From Streptomyces europaeiscabiei (GTDB taxonomy: Bacteria; Actinomycetota; Actinomycetes; Streptomycetales; Streptomycetaceae), in NCBI RefSeq assembly GCF_036346855.1, contig NZ_CP107841.1, positions 9,800,001-9,864,000 on the forward strand: a stretch of DNA of 64,000 nucleotides. Reading direction: 5' to 3'. Position numbers and translations under genes: made by a program. The notes below the pieces were generated by a model, which was not told the origin of the DNA, searched no databases, and saw nothing but the letters and a program-made list of their open reading frames with translations. Shown in pieces: positions 35,801 through 43,368 of the stretch; the stretch's first letter is position 1, and the number at the start of each line of letters is the position of its first letter.

Positions 35801-37201
35801 TCAGCCGCCGAAGAGCTGGGTCCAGTACGTGCCGGCCGCGCCCCCGCCGGCGAAGCCGACACCTATATGGGTGAAGTCCGGTTTGAGGATGTTCGCCCGG
35901 TGCCCGGGGCTGTCCATCCAGCCGCGCACGACCTCGGCGGCTGAACGCTGGCCGCACGCGATGTTCTCCCCGATGGACCGCCGGGTGGAGCCGGCCGCCG
36001 CCGCGCGGTGCCAGGGTTCGCCGCCGTCGGGGGAGGTGTGCGCGTAGAAGGCCCGCGCCACCATGTCGGTGCTGTGCGCCTGGGCGGCGTTCGTGAGGAG
36101 GGGGTCGCAGGAGAGCGGGGGGAGGCCGGCGGCGGCTCGTTCGGCGTTGGTGAGGGTGACGACTTCGGCGGCGGTCTGCCGGAGGCCGGCGGGGGAGAGG
36201 GGGCCGGCCCAGAGCGCCGTCCAGAACTCGGTTCCCGAGCGGGGATCGGTGATGTGTGCCAGGCCCGTCTCGCTGTACGCCCGTTCGTTGAGAGTCCGCC
36301 TGGCCTGTTCGGTGGAGAGGCAGTAGTCCACGAACTCGGCGGGGGTGCGGGGGCCGGAGACCAGGTGTTCGCCGATGGTCAGGTAGGTGTAGCCGGTGGC
36401 GGTGACGCGTTGGTAGACGGAGACGCCGTCCTCGCCCTCCGAGGCGAGTCGGCCCTGGGCGGCCATCGCGGTGGCGTGGGCCCGGGCCGCGGCGGACAGT
36501 CGGGCATTGAGAGAGACCGGTGGGGAACCCGCGGCGGCGCGGGTGGAGTTGACCAGGCCGAGGAAGCCGTCGGGGGTGGGTGTCGACGGGGTTGTGCGTA
36601 CCGTGCGGACCGGTGCGGGCTGGTCGTACCCACGCGGCGGAGCCGCACAGGTCACGGCCCCGCGCCCCGTTCGGGGCGCTGATGCCGACCGGGATCCCGG
36701 TGCGGGCGCATGCGTGGGCGCGTCCTCCAGCACATCCACACCGAAGTCCCTCGCGACCCCGGCCAACCCGTCCGCGTAGCCCTGCCCCAGTGCTCGTAGC
36801 TTCCAGCCGGGCCCCTTGCGGTACAGCTCCGCCAACAGCAGTACGGTCTCGCGCTCGGGCCTCGGTGGGGTGAAGCGGGCGATCGTGCGGCCGTCGGGGC
36901 CTGTGACGAGCAACGTCGGGGCGGGCAGGTGGCCCAACGGCGTGTCCGGGACGGCCGGGCTGATGGCGACGGTGAGGCGGGTCGCGCCGGGGCGCAGGGC
37001 GGACGGGTCCACCGTCAGTGTCTCGCCCCTCAGGCGGGCGCCCGGTGCCGTCGGCTGGTTGTAGAAGACGAAGTCGGCGTCGCCCCGGACCCTGCCCGTG
37101 TCGTCGGTGACGAGGGCCGACACGTCGAAGGGGCCCGGCACCCTGATCGTCAGGGTGCCGCCCGGCAGGGGGAGATTGCCCCCGGATACCAGCTCGCTCA
37201 T
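35801..37201 (-). CDS. TerD domain fused to two CAP (SCP/PR-1) domains
   Basis: 466 residues, no signal peptide. Residues 1-160 are a TerD-type calcium-binding domain (GGNLPLPGGTLTIRV, DFVFYNQPTAPG, LAELYRKGPGWKLRALGQGY). After a Pro/Ala/Thr linker, residues 210-335 form one CAP domain (LVNSTRAAAGSPPVSLNARL), apparently degenerate. Residues 340-466 form a second, well conserved one (LTNAERAAAGLPPLSCDPLL, the His in AQAHSTDMV, IGENIACG, GWMDSPGHRANILKP). TerD proteins are cytoplasmic stress or membrane-associated proteins, whereas CAP domains are normally extracellular, so the fusion without an export signal is odd. No strong ribosome site is visible at ATG 37201. Confidence 0.88.
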   Translation of the reverse strand: MSELVSGGNLPLPGGTLTIRVPGPFDVSALVTDDTGRVRGDADFVFYNQPTAPGARLRGETLTVDPSALRPGATRLTVAISPAVPDTPLGHLPAPTLLVTGPDGRTIARFTPPRPERETVLLLAELYRKGPGWKLRALGQGYADGLAGVARDFGVDVLEDAPTHAPAPGSRSASAPRTGRGAVTCAAPPRGYDQPAPVRTVRTTPSTPTPDGFLGLVNSTRAAAGSPPVSLNARLSAAARAHATAMAAQGRLASEGEDGVSVYQRVTATGYTYLTIGEHLVSGPRTPAEFVDYCLSTEQARRTLNERAYSETGLAHITDPRSGTEFWTALWAGPLSPAGLRQTAAEVVTLTNAERAAAGLPPLSCDPLLTNAAQAHSTDMVARAFYAHTSPDGGEPWHRAAAAGSTRRSIGENIACGQRSAAEVVRGWMDSPGHRANILKPDFTHIGVGFAGGGAAGTYWTQLFGG

Positions 37202-37241
37202 CTATGCCGTCCGTCGCAGTGACCGTCGGTCCGACAACGTC

Positions 37242-37559
37242 TCACCCCCGCAGGGCGGTTCCCGTGCCTTCCTGCCGCTCGGTGGCCAGGGCGTCCTGAC
37301 GGCCGGAGCGCATCGTCCTCAGGGCCAGGAGGAGGACACCGATGTCGTCCAGGTAGACCGGGTCCGGCACGAGGTCGGTAGGGAGGACGAGATAGAGGAC
37401 GGCGCCCCAGAAGACCCACTTGGGGCCGGTGGGGAGCCCGGCCCGGTGCAGTTCGCGTCGGGTGCGTACCAGCCGCAGGAGCAGCCAGACGGCCACTGCT
37501 AGGACGGCGGCCGCGATCAGCGCGATCGCGGCGATCACAGCCCATGTCCAGGAATCCAT
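37242..37559 (-). CDS. small membrane protein, YkvA-like DUF1232 domain
   Basis: 105 residues. The N-terminal membrane helix (VIAAIALIAAAVLAVAVWLL) is followed by the DUF1232 core WGAVLYLVLPTDLVPDPVYL with the diagnostic DxxPDxxxxDD arrangement. Function of the family is unknown. It lies 40 bases upstream of the TerD-CAP gene on the same strand, so cotranscription is likely. Confidence 0.85.
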   Translation of the reverse strand: MDSWTWAVIAAIALIAAAVLAVAVWLLLRLVRTRRELHRAGLPTGPKWVFWGAVLYLVLPTDLVPDPVYLDDIGVLLLALRTMRSGRQDALATERQEGTGTALRG

Positions 37560-37666
37560 CGGTCCCGCCCCTCAGTCGGGCCGGGCGGTGTGCCCGGCCT
37601 GTGCCCTGCCCATCGTCTTCCCTTCCGGGGCGCCGTGTACCGCGGCGCGCGGGGAGCGCGGGAGGG

Positions 37667-38050
37667 TCAGTGCGAGGCGCGGGCGAGCTGGTGGTCCACG
37701 AGGGCCCGGCTGACGGCCCGGATGGAGCGGGCCATGTGGTTCAGCTGCATGACCTCGGCGGCGTACATCTTGATGGTGTGCTCGATGACCGACTCGGACA
37801 TGCCGAGGCTGGGCAGCTCGGAGCGGGCGGTCTGCAGGGCGGTGCGGGCGACCCGGATCTCGTGCTGGACCTGGATCTGGGCGTGGCGGGCGAGCAGTAC
37901 GGGATGGCGCATCATCGCCGGGTAGCTGCCATATCGGGCCGGCACCAGCTCACGCAGCCACTTGGCCGCGGACCTCTCCCAGTCGTAACTGCCGGGTGTC
38001 TTGACCTGACACGGCCAGTCCGTGCGGATGGGCGAGGAGGTGAGGGCCAT
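37667..38050 (-). CDS. hypothetical protein (127 aa), Streptomyces-type
   Basis: A largely helical protein (residues 25-125: HPVLLARHAQIQVQHEIRVA, then VIEHTIKMYAAEVMQLN) with no signal or membrane segment and no family I can name. ATG 38050 has GGAG 7 bases upstream. A candidate promoter lies about 170 bases upstream in an AT-rich patch, which implies a long leader. Confidence 0.7.
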   Translation of the reverse strand: MALTSSPIRTDWPCQVKTPGSYDWERSAAKWLRELVPARYGSYPAMMRHPVLLARHAQIQVQHEIRVARTALQTARSELPSLGMSESVIEHTIKMYAAEVMQLNHMARSIRAVSRALVDHQLARASH

Positions 38051-38221
38051 GTTCAACGCTCCGGTCTTGCATCGACGCCATTGGGTACAGCGGGTGTGGA
38101 GTCTGGGCGGCCCCGGCATAGGGGATGGCCGGGGCCGCCTCACCCGGGGCGCCGTGGCGGGTAGGAGCGGACGGACCCGGGTGGACGACGTGACCCGGAG
38201 TTCCCCGGGGCACGATCCGCG

Positions 38222-38252
38222 AGCAGTATTTATATATACCGATGAGTTTGCA
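38222..38252 (-). promoter_or_regulatory. AT-rich island, candidate promoter for the 127-aa gene
   Basis: In the 275-base gap between the RpiR gene and the 127-aa gene, an uncharacteristic run GTATTTATATATAC (GTAT/ATAC ends inverted) occurs. Read leftward, TTGCAA, 17 bases, then AATACT could form -35/-10 elements. No reading frame in the gap is convincing. Confidence 0.45.
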
Positions 38253-38325
38253 AGGGCATGGAAAAATTCATGCCGGGAAAGAGAGGAAGAATCCGCCGCT
38301 GTCCTGGCATGTGGGGAGAACGGGA

Positions 38326-39249
38326 TCAGTCCCTGAGGAAGAACTGATGCTGCTCGGAGACCTGCTCGTACGCCTCCAGCCGGGCCTGGGTGCGCTCGGG
38401 GTCGGCATCGGTCATGGCCTGGAGCAGGGCGGAGGACATCATCACGGGGGCGGCGTAGGAGTCGAAGACCAGGCGTGAGCCGGTGCCGGTGGTGAAGACG
38501 GCGTCGGCCTCGTCCGCGAGCGGCCCGAGCGCCAGGTCGGTGACCAGGGCCACTTTCAGCCCGGCACCCTGCGCGACGCGCAGCGCGGTCAGCGTCTCGT
38601 GCGCGTGTCGGGGCATGGAGAACACCAGCACCCAGGTGCCGCCCGCCTCCCGGGACTGCAGCAGGGCGTCGTAGGCGACCGTGCCGCCCTTCGTCACCAG
38701 CCGGACATCGGGGTGGATACGGCGGGCGGCGTACGCGAAGTACTCGGCGAGCGCACCGGAGATCCGCAGGCCCAGCACGGTCAGCGGCGCCGAGTGGGAC
38801 AGGGCGCGACCGATCTCGATCACCTGGTCGGGGTCGGCGAAGTCGCGCCGCAGGTTCTCCAGGTTCTCGATCTCGGCGTCCACGGCGGCCTGCAGTTCGT
38901 TGCTGCGGTCCGCCGCGGAGATGCCCGGGGCGCTGCCGAGGGTGGCGAGCGCGATGGACTGAAGCCGCTCGCGCAGTGCCGGGTAGCCGCTGAAGCCGAC
39001 AGCCGCGGCGAACCGGGTCACCGAGGGCTGGCTCACGCCGACCCGCTCCGCGAGATCCGTGATCGACAGGAACGCGGCCTCGGTGATGTGCTCGATCAGG
39101 TACTGGGCGATCCGCCGCTGCCCGGGGGAGAGCCGGGGGCCGTCGAACAGTTCCCTGAGCCGGGACGTGGGCGACTGCTCGGTCTCCGGGGCCGTCCGCC
39201 CGGACGTGATCGCTGATGCCTGCGCACGTGCCTGCTGCGGCGATGGCAC
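38326..39249 (-). CDS. RpiR-family transcriptional regulator (HTH + SIS)
   Basis: 307 residues. The N-terminal RpiR helix-turn-helix (LSPGQRRIAQYLIEH, ITDLAERVGVSQPSVTRFAA) is followed by a SIS sugar-phosphate-binding domain (PLTVLGLRISGALAEYFAYA, VLVFSMPRHAHETLTAL). These regulators sense phosphosugars and control amino-sugar or peptidoglycan recycling genes. GTG 39249 is chosen because GAAGGAGG lies 6 bases upstream; the longer frame is spurious. It is divergent from a two-gene operon across 219 bases holding paired GGGTACCC palindromes. Confidence 0.92.
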   Translation of the reverse strand: MPSPQQARAQASAITSGRTAPETEQSPTSRLRELFDGPRLSPGQRRIAQYLIEHITEAAFLSITDLAERVGVSQPSVTRFAAAVGFSGYPALRERLQSIALATLGSAPGISAADRSNELQAAVDAEIENLENLRRDFADPDQVIEIGRALSHSAPLTVLGLRISGALAEYFAYAARRIHPDVRLVTKGGTVAYDALLQSREAGGTWVLVFSMPRHAHETLTALRVAQGAGLKVALVTDLALGPLADEADAVFTTGTGSRLVFDSYAAPVMMSSALLQAMTDADPERTQARLEAYEQVSEQHQFFLRD

Positions 39250-39419
39250 CCGCGCGCCTCCTTCGTCTCCCACGAGCACAAAACATAGCCCACGGCCCGT
39301 GCGCCCCCGGGCGGACCGACTCACGCCCCCGGGCCGTGGGGCGGGGCGGGGCGGGCGGTGCCGTGGGCGGGGCGCCCTCTCACGCGACCTGCGAGAACCC
39401 CGTTTCGGGCACACCATGG

Positions 39420-39436
39420 GGGTACCCGGGGTACCC
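39420..39436. promoter_or_regulatory. paired GGGTACCC palindromes, 9 bp apart
   Basis: Two perfect 8-bp palindromes at 39420-39427 and 39429-39436 form a 9-bp direct repeat, 33 bases upstream of the GTG at 39469, in the divergent region facing the RpiR gene. It is a plausible operator; chance cannot be excluded in GC-rich DNA. Confidence 0.4.
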
Positions 39437-39468
39437 GCACCGTGTCGCTCACACGAGGGAGAAGGCCC

Positions 39469-39858
39469 GTGACCCTGCCCAGTCTGCCCGTGTCCCAGGT
39501 CGAGGTCGTGCTCTGCGACTGCTCGGCCCAGGACGCCGAACGTGTCTTCGCCTGTCTGCGCGCCCACTTCGAGACGGACCGGCGTTCCGACGATCCGCCG
39601 CACGAGACCGGCACCGATCGGCCGACGATGTGGACCGGCATGTACGACACGGCCGCCGCCGTGCCCTCCGGCGCGGGGGTACACCCCGAGCCGCCCTCCG
39701 CGCCCGTCACCGTCGAGGTGCAGGGCAGCCCGCCCGCCGTGCGACTGCTGCGGGAGGCCCTGGAGGAGGCGTACAGCGTCCGCCAGGTGGGCGTGGACGC
39801 CGGTGACCAGGAAGTTCAGCTCCAGCTGCGGGTCGAGGGGCGGGAGGGGCGCGGCTGA
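39469..39858 (+). CDS. hypothetical protein (129 aa)
   Basis: Starts with GTG behind GGGAG (9 bases). Predicted alpha/beta, with a cysteine-containing opening (VEVVLCDCSAQDAERVFACL), a Pro-rich middle and a final part PVTVEVQGSPPAVRLLREAL that resembles a small ferredoxin-like fold. No family recognised. Its stop overlaps the start of the DUF1206 gene, so the two are coupled. Confidence 0.75.
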   Translation: MTLPSLPVSQVEVVLCDCSAQDAERVFACLRAHFETDRRSDDPPHETGTDRPTMWTGMYDTAAAVPSGAGVHPEPPSAPVTVEVQGSPPAVRLLREALEEAYSVRQVGVDAGDQEVQLQLRVEGREGRG

Positions 39859-40676
39859 TGACGACTCTGGGGGTGGGGCGCGGGCGTGCCGCGCGGGGTT
39901 CGGTGACGGAGGGTGCGGCGCGAGCCGGGCTGACCGCGCGTGGCGTCATCTATCTGCTGGTCGGGGCACTGGCCCTGCAGATCGCCTTCGGCGGAAGCTC
40001 GGAGCAGGCGGACCGCCAGGGCGCGCTGGCGGAGATCGCCGAGAAGCCGCTGGGCTCCGTGATGCTGTGGGCCCTGGGCACCGGCCTGGTGGGCATGGCG
40101 CTGTGGCGGCTGTCGGAGGCCGTGTTCGGCGCGGCGGGTCCGGACGGCCGCAAGTGGACCAAGAGGCTCGCGTCCGCCGCGCGCTTCGTCTTCTACGCCT
40201 TCGTCGCCTACTCGGTGCTGACCTTCGCGGCCGGCGAGGGCAGCGGCGGCGGTTCCAGCGACGCGCAGTCCAGGGACGTGACGGCACGGGTCCTCGAACT
40301 CCCCGGCGGCCAGTGGCTCGTGGGCGCGGCGGGCGTCGGCGTGATCGGCGCCGGCGTGTGGATCGGCGTACGGGCCGTGATGCGCTCGTACCACAAGCAC
40401 CTGCGGCTCGGTGAGATGTCCCGGCGCACCCGTCGACTCGTCGACGTCACCGGCGTGGGCGGCGGGGCCGCGCGCGGCCTGGTGTTCGCCATGGCGGGTG
40501 TCTTCGCGGTGCGCGCCGCGATCGCGTACGAACCGGACCGGGCCAAGGGCCTCGACGACACCCTTCGCTCCTTCGCCCAGACCCCCGCCGGTCCGGCGCT
40601 CCTCGCCTGCGTGGCGGCCGGGCTGATGCTGTTCGGGCTGTTCTCCTTCGCCATGGCTCGCTGGCGCAAGGTGTGA
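39858..40676 (+). CDS. DUF1206 membrane protein (three-repeat)
   Basis: 272 residues with six membrane helices arranged as three DUF1206 hairpins beginning at ARAGLTARGVIYLLVGALAL, ASAARFVFYAFVAYSVLTFA and GGGAARGLVFAMAGVFAVRA. Conserved aromatic and Gly positions recur in each. Function of the family is unknown; it is a common actinobacterial membrane protein. It is translationally coupled to the upstream 129-aa gene. Confidence 0.9.
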   Translation: MTTLGVGRGRAARGSVTEGAARAGLTARGVIYLLVGALALQIAFGGSSEQADRQGALAEIAEKPLGSVMLWALGTGLVGMALWRLSEAVFGAAGPDGRKWTKRLASAARFVFYAFVAYSVLTFAAGEGSGGGSSDAQSRDVTARVLELPGGQWLVGAAGVGVIGAGVWIGVRAVMRSYHKHLRLGEMSRRTRRLVDVTGVGGGAARGLVFAMAGVFAVRAAIAYEPDRAKGLDDTLRSFAQTPAGPALLACVAAGLMLFGLFSFAMARWRKV

Positions 40677-40717
40677 GGCCCATGTGAGGCCCCGGCCGGA
40701 GGACGAGGTGTGCGCGG

Positions 40718-40795
40718 CCGGGAGCGGGATCCGCCGACGGGAGCCGGGAGCGGGATCCGCCGACGGGAGCCGGGCGCCGGATTCGCTTACGGGAA
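40718..40795. repeat. 26-bp tandem repeat, two exact copies and one degenerate
   Basis: The 26-base unit beginning CCGGGAGCGGGATCCG occurs at 40718-40743 and 40744-40769 without change. A diverged third copy at 40770-40795 runs into the end of the flavoenzyme gene and contains its stop codon. It lies between two convergent genes where a terminator is expected. Confidence 0.85.
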
Positions 40796-42508
40796 CAGCC
40801 GGTCGAGGAAGGTGTTCCCGTACACCCGGTGCGGATCGAGCCGGTCCAAAATCTCCACCGCGTCGTCCCAGCCCGGCCCTTCACCGTCCTCGAAGGACTC
40901 CGGTACGACGGTGCCGAGCACCTCCTCGTCGCTCCAGGCGGCCTCGTCCGTGTAACCCCAGCCCTTGGACCACTCGACCCGGGTGAGGGCGTGGCCGCCG
41001 TCGTACGTCGTGAGCAGGAACCGCTCCAGCTCCCGGAAGAACGCCTCGGCATCCGGTGTCCCCGGCAGCGTCAGCACGTCCAGCCACACGGCCGTGTCCC
41101 ACTCGGGCCGGTCGGCGCGCGGCCGCAGCGCCGACAGCAGCGGGGCACGCGCCCCCGCCACCCCGACGTCCGCCGGGTCGTCGAGACCGGTCACCCGGAT
41201 CTCCACCGAGCCGTTCACCGGGAAGCGCCCCCGCGCCGCGTACGCGGTGAGCCGCTCCCGGTAGAACGCGGTGAACTCGCAGACCACACGCTGTACCTGG
41301 TCCCGTGAGGTGAGGACCGCGTACCCGTTCGCCGTCACCCGCAGAGTCGTCGGCTTCACATACAGCAGCGTGTTCTTCGACGGGCCCCAGATGTCCGCCG
41401 ACAGCGTGGTCGTCAGTCCCAGCGAGGCCGTGGTCAGCTGGGCGTCGCCCAGCACCGGAGCCAGATACCAGGCGGCGTCGGACACCATCCGCCCGACGAG
41501 GTCGGCGACGACGGTCGGCACGTTGTCCGAGAAGGGATAGTTGTACGGCGAGGTCACACGCCGGGAGGTGAGTGGGCGGGTCGGCTCGACACTCCACACC
41601 TTGAACCAGGGGAACTCGGTGAACGCGAACCAGATCGCCTCCAGCCGTCCCGCCTCGTCCAGGAAGCTCGCGAACGTACGCCCGTCGCCGCCCGGCGGGG
41701 CGAACAGCTCCCCGGCGGGAATGTCGGTCCGGCTGAGGCAGCGCAGACTGCTGTTCGCCCCCGCCCGCAGCACGAACTCCGTGACCAGCGCCCGCCCGGC
41801 ATGGGTGAGCAGCGCGGCACCGTCAGCGTCGTCCCGTGTGAACGTCCGCAGTACGTACGCGTCGCTGTCGGCGTCCCACACCACCGCCGTCAGCGACAGC
41901 ACGAGATTGCTGAGCGAGCCGTACGTGTGACCGGGCAGCCGTGTCTCCCCGGCCGCCGGTACGGCCGTGCCGTGGGCGTCGACGGCCAGGGCGCCGCCGA
42001 TCGAGAGGTCCCCGGGCGCCGGGCAGGCCGTCACCCCGAGGCCGTGGCCCTCCAGAAAGGTCAGCAGCCCTTCCAGCGTGGCGCCGGAGCCCACGCGGAC
42101 GGCGGCCGGGCCGGTGGACTCAAGTGTCATACCGGTGAGGTGGGCGGTCGTGTCGACGAGCATCACAGGTGCGCCGGAGTCGGTGCCGGGGGTGATGGTG
42201 AGCGGGGACCAGCCGTGGGAGAGGCCGCGCGCCCGGACCGTCCAGCCCTGCCGTCGGGCCCAGTTGACGACCGCCACCACCTGGTCCGCGTCGGCGGGCG
42301 CGCACGCCCACAGTCCGGACGCGGTGATCTCCCCGCCCCAGTTGCGGTACGCCGACCGGTACAGCTCGACGTCCGCCGGGAAGCCGGGCAGCTCGGCCGC
42401 GGCGGCGGCCGGGTCCTGGCGGACGAACTGGGGGGTGAGGGCGAGCGCGGCGGCACCGAGGAGGAAACCACGGCGGGACGCTTCTGAGGAGTCGGTCACC
42501 GCAGCCAC
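40787..42508 (-). CDS. Tat-exported FAD-linked oxidase, type II cholesterol oxidase-like
   Basis: 573 residues. The twin-arginine leader SRRGFLLGAAALALTP is followed by a PCMH/VAO FAD-binding domain (VVNWARRQGWTVRARGLSHG, GALAVDAHGTAVP), then a large substrate domain (VEPTRPLTSRRVTSPYNYPF, IWGPSKNTLLYVKP). The His of VDAHGT lies where type II cholesterol oxidases attach FAD covalently. Such enzymes oxidise and isomerise 3-hydroxysterols with O2, producing H2O2. GTG 42508 or GTG 42499 are possible starts; neither has a ribosome site. It faces a divergent gene with a strong palindrome between. Substrate is inferred from family only. Confidence 0.85.
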   Translation of the reverse strand: MAAVTDSSEASRRGFLLGAAALALTPQFVRQDPAAAAAELPGFPADVELYRSAYRNWGGEITASGLWACAPADADQVVAVVNWARRQGWTVRARGLSHGWSPLTITPGTDSGAPVMLVDTTAHLTGMTLESTGPAAVRVGSGATLEGLLTFLEGHGLGVTACPAPGDLSIGGALAVDAHGTAVPAAGETRLPGHTYGSLSNLVLSLTAVVWDADSDAYVLRTFTRDDADGAALLTHAGRALVTEFVLRAGANSSLRCLSRTDIPAGELFAPPGGDGRTFASFLDEAGRLEAIWFAFTEFPWFKVWSVEPTRPLTSRRVTSPYNYPFSDNVPTVVADLVGRMVSDAAWYLAPVLGDAQLTTASLGLTTTLSADIWGPSKNTLLYVKPTTLRVTANGYAVLTSRDQVQRVVCEFTAFYRERLTAYAARGRFPVNGSVEIRVTGLDDPADVGVAGARAPLLSALRPRADRPEWDTAVWLDVLTLPGTPDAEAFFRELERFLLTTYDGGHALTRVEWSKGWGYTDEAAWSDEEVLGTVVPESFEDGEGPGWDDAVEILDRLDPHRVYGNTFLDRLFP

Positions 42509-42548
42509 GCTAGGCCGAAATTAACACAAGTGACCGATACGCCGACTG

Positions 42549-42570
42549 GTTTCACTCGTGAGAGTGAAAC
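42549..42570. promoter_or_regulatory. perfect 9-4-9 palindrome in the oxidase / membrane-protein divergent region
   Basis: GTTTCACTC and GAGTGAAAC flank GTGA. The site is AT-rich for this genome, 41 bases upstream of the oxidase start and 75 bases from the divergent gene. Length and symmetry fit a TetR-, GntR- or MarR-type dimer operator. It is not the KstR sterol motif. Confidence 0.7.
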
Positions 42571-42645
42571 GAGGGGGTGTGTGCTTGGCGATCGGGGGCA
42601 CAGCGCCATTGAGGGAAGGGAACATCGACCCAGCCGGGAGGACGC

Positions 42646-43134
42646 GTGACCGAGGTGCAGGGCGAGGACCGAGGCCGGGACGAGACCGAGGACGAGCGCG
42701 CCGACCGCCGCTGGAGCGAACTCATCCAGGAGGTGCGGGTCGCCCAGACCGGTGTGCAGATCCTGTTCGGCTTCCTGCTCACCGTCGTGTTCACCCCGCG
42801 CTACGAGGACCTGCCGCAGACCGAGAAGACCATCTACATCGTCACCGTCGTCCTCGGCGCCGCCGCCACCGGCGCCCTCATCGGGCCCGTCTCCTTCCAC
42901 CGGATCGTCGCCGGACGCCGCATCAAGCCCGCCGCCGTGCAGTGGGCCGCACGGCTGACCGTCGTCGGCCTGGTCCTGCTCCTCGCCACGATGACGGCGG
43001 CGCTGCTGCTGGTCCTGCGCGTGGCCACGCACGACGAGTTCGTGCCCTGGCTGGTGGGCTGCGTGCTCCTCTGGTACCTGCTGTGCTGGTTCGTGCTGCC
43101 CACGTGGATCCGCCGCCGGCACGCCGACGACTGA
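42646..43134 (+). CDS. four-helix membrane protein, DUF6328-like
   Basis: 162 residues with an acidic cytoplasmic N-terminus of about 30 residues and four membrane helices (TGVQILFGFLLTVVFTPRY, TVVLGAAATGALIGPVSFHR, LTVVGLVLLLATMTAALLLV, LVGCVLLWYLLCWFVLPTW). The pattern QTGVQILFGFLL is common in uncharacterised actinobacterial membrane proteins. GTG start behind GGGAGGA. Function unknown. Confidence 0.8.
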   Translation: MTEVQGEDRGRDETEDERADRRWSELIQEVRVAQTGVQILFGFLLTVVFTPRYEDLPQTEKTIYIVTVVLGAAATGALIGPVSFHRIVAGRRIKPAAVQWAARLTVVGLVLLLATMTAALLLVLRVATHDEFVPWLVGCVLLWYLLCWFVLPTWIRRRHADD

Positions 43135-43274
43135 CACCGGGTGCGGTCACGGCGGGGACTGAGGCACCGGGCGCCTTCGGGCCGGGGAGTGGCACCGGGC
43201 GCCTTCGGGCCGGGGAGTGGCGCCGGGCGCCTTCGCGCCGGGGAGTGGCACCGGACTCCGTCACGCCGACGAGC
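43133..43274. repeat. 28-bp tandem repeat array, about five copies
   Basis: The unit starting GGCACCGGGCGCCTTCGGGC recurs at 43163, 43191 and 43219 with only two or three changes, flanked by diverged copies at about 43133 and 43247. It fills most of the gap between the membrane protein and the next gene. Each unit contains small self-complementary GC runs. No gene is present. Confidence 0.85.
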
Positions 43275-43368
43275 GCTACCGACCGTCGTCACACCGGCGG
43301 GTGACATCCCCGATGGCGTGAATGGCGGTGTTGCCCGTGAGCCGCGGGGTGCGCAAGCGTGCGGTGTC

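Noticed and set aside
40787..42508. Assignment of the FAD oxidase as a berberine-bridge or alditol oxidase
   Set aside because: The large second domain and the VDAHGT placement fit type II cholesterol oxidase better; activity still needs testing.
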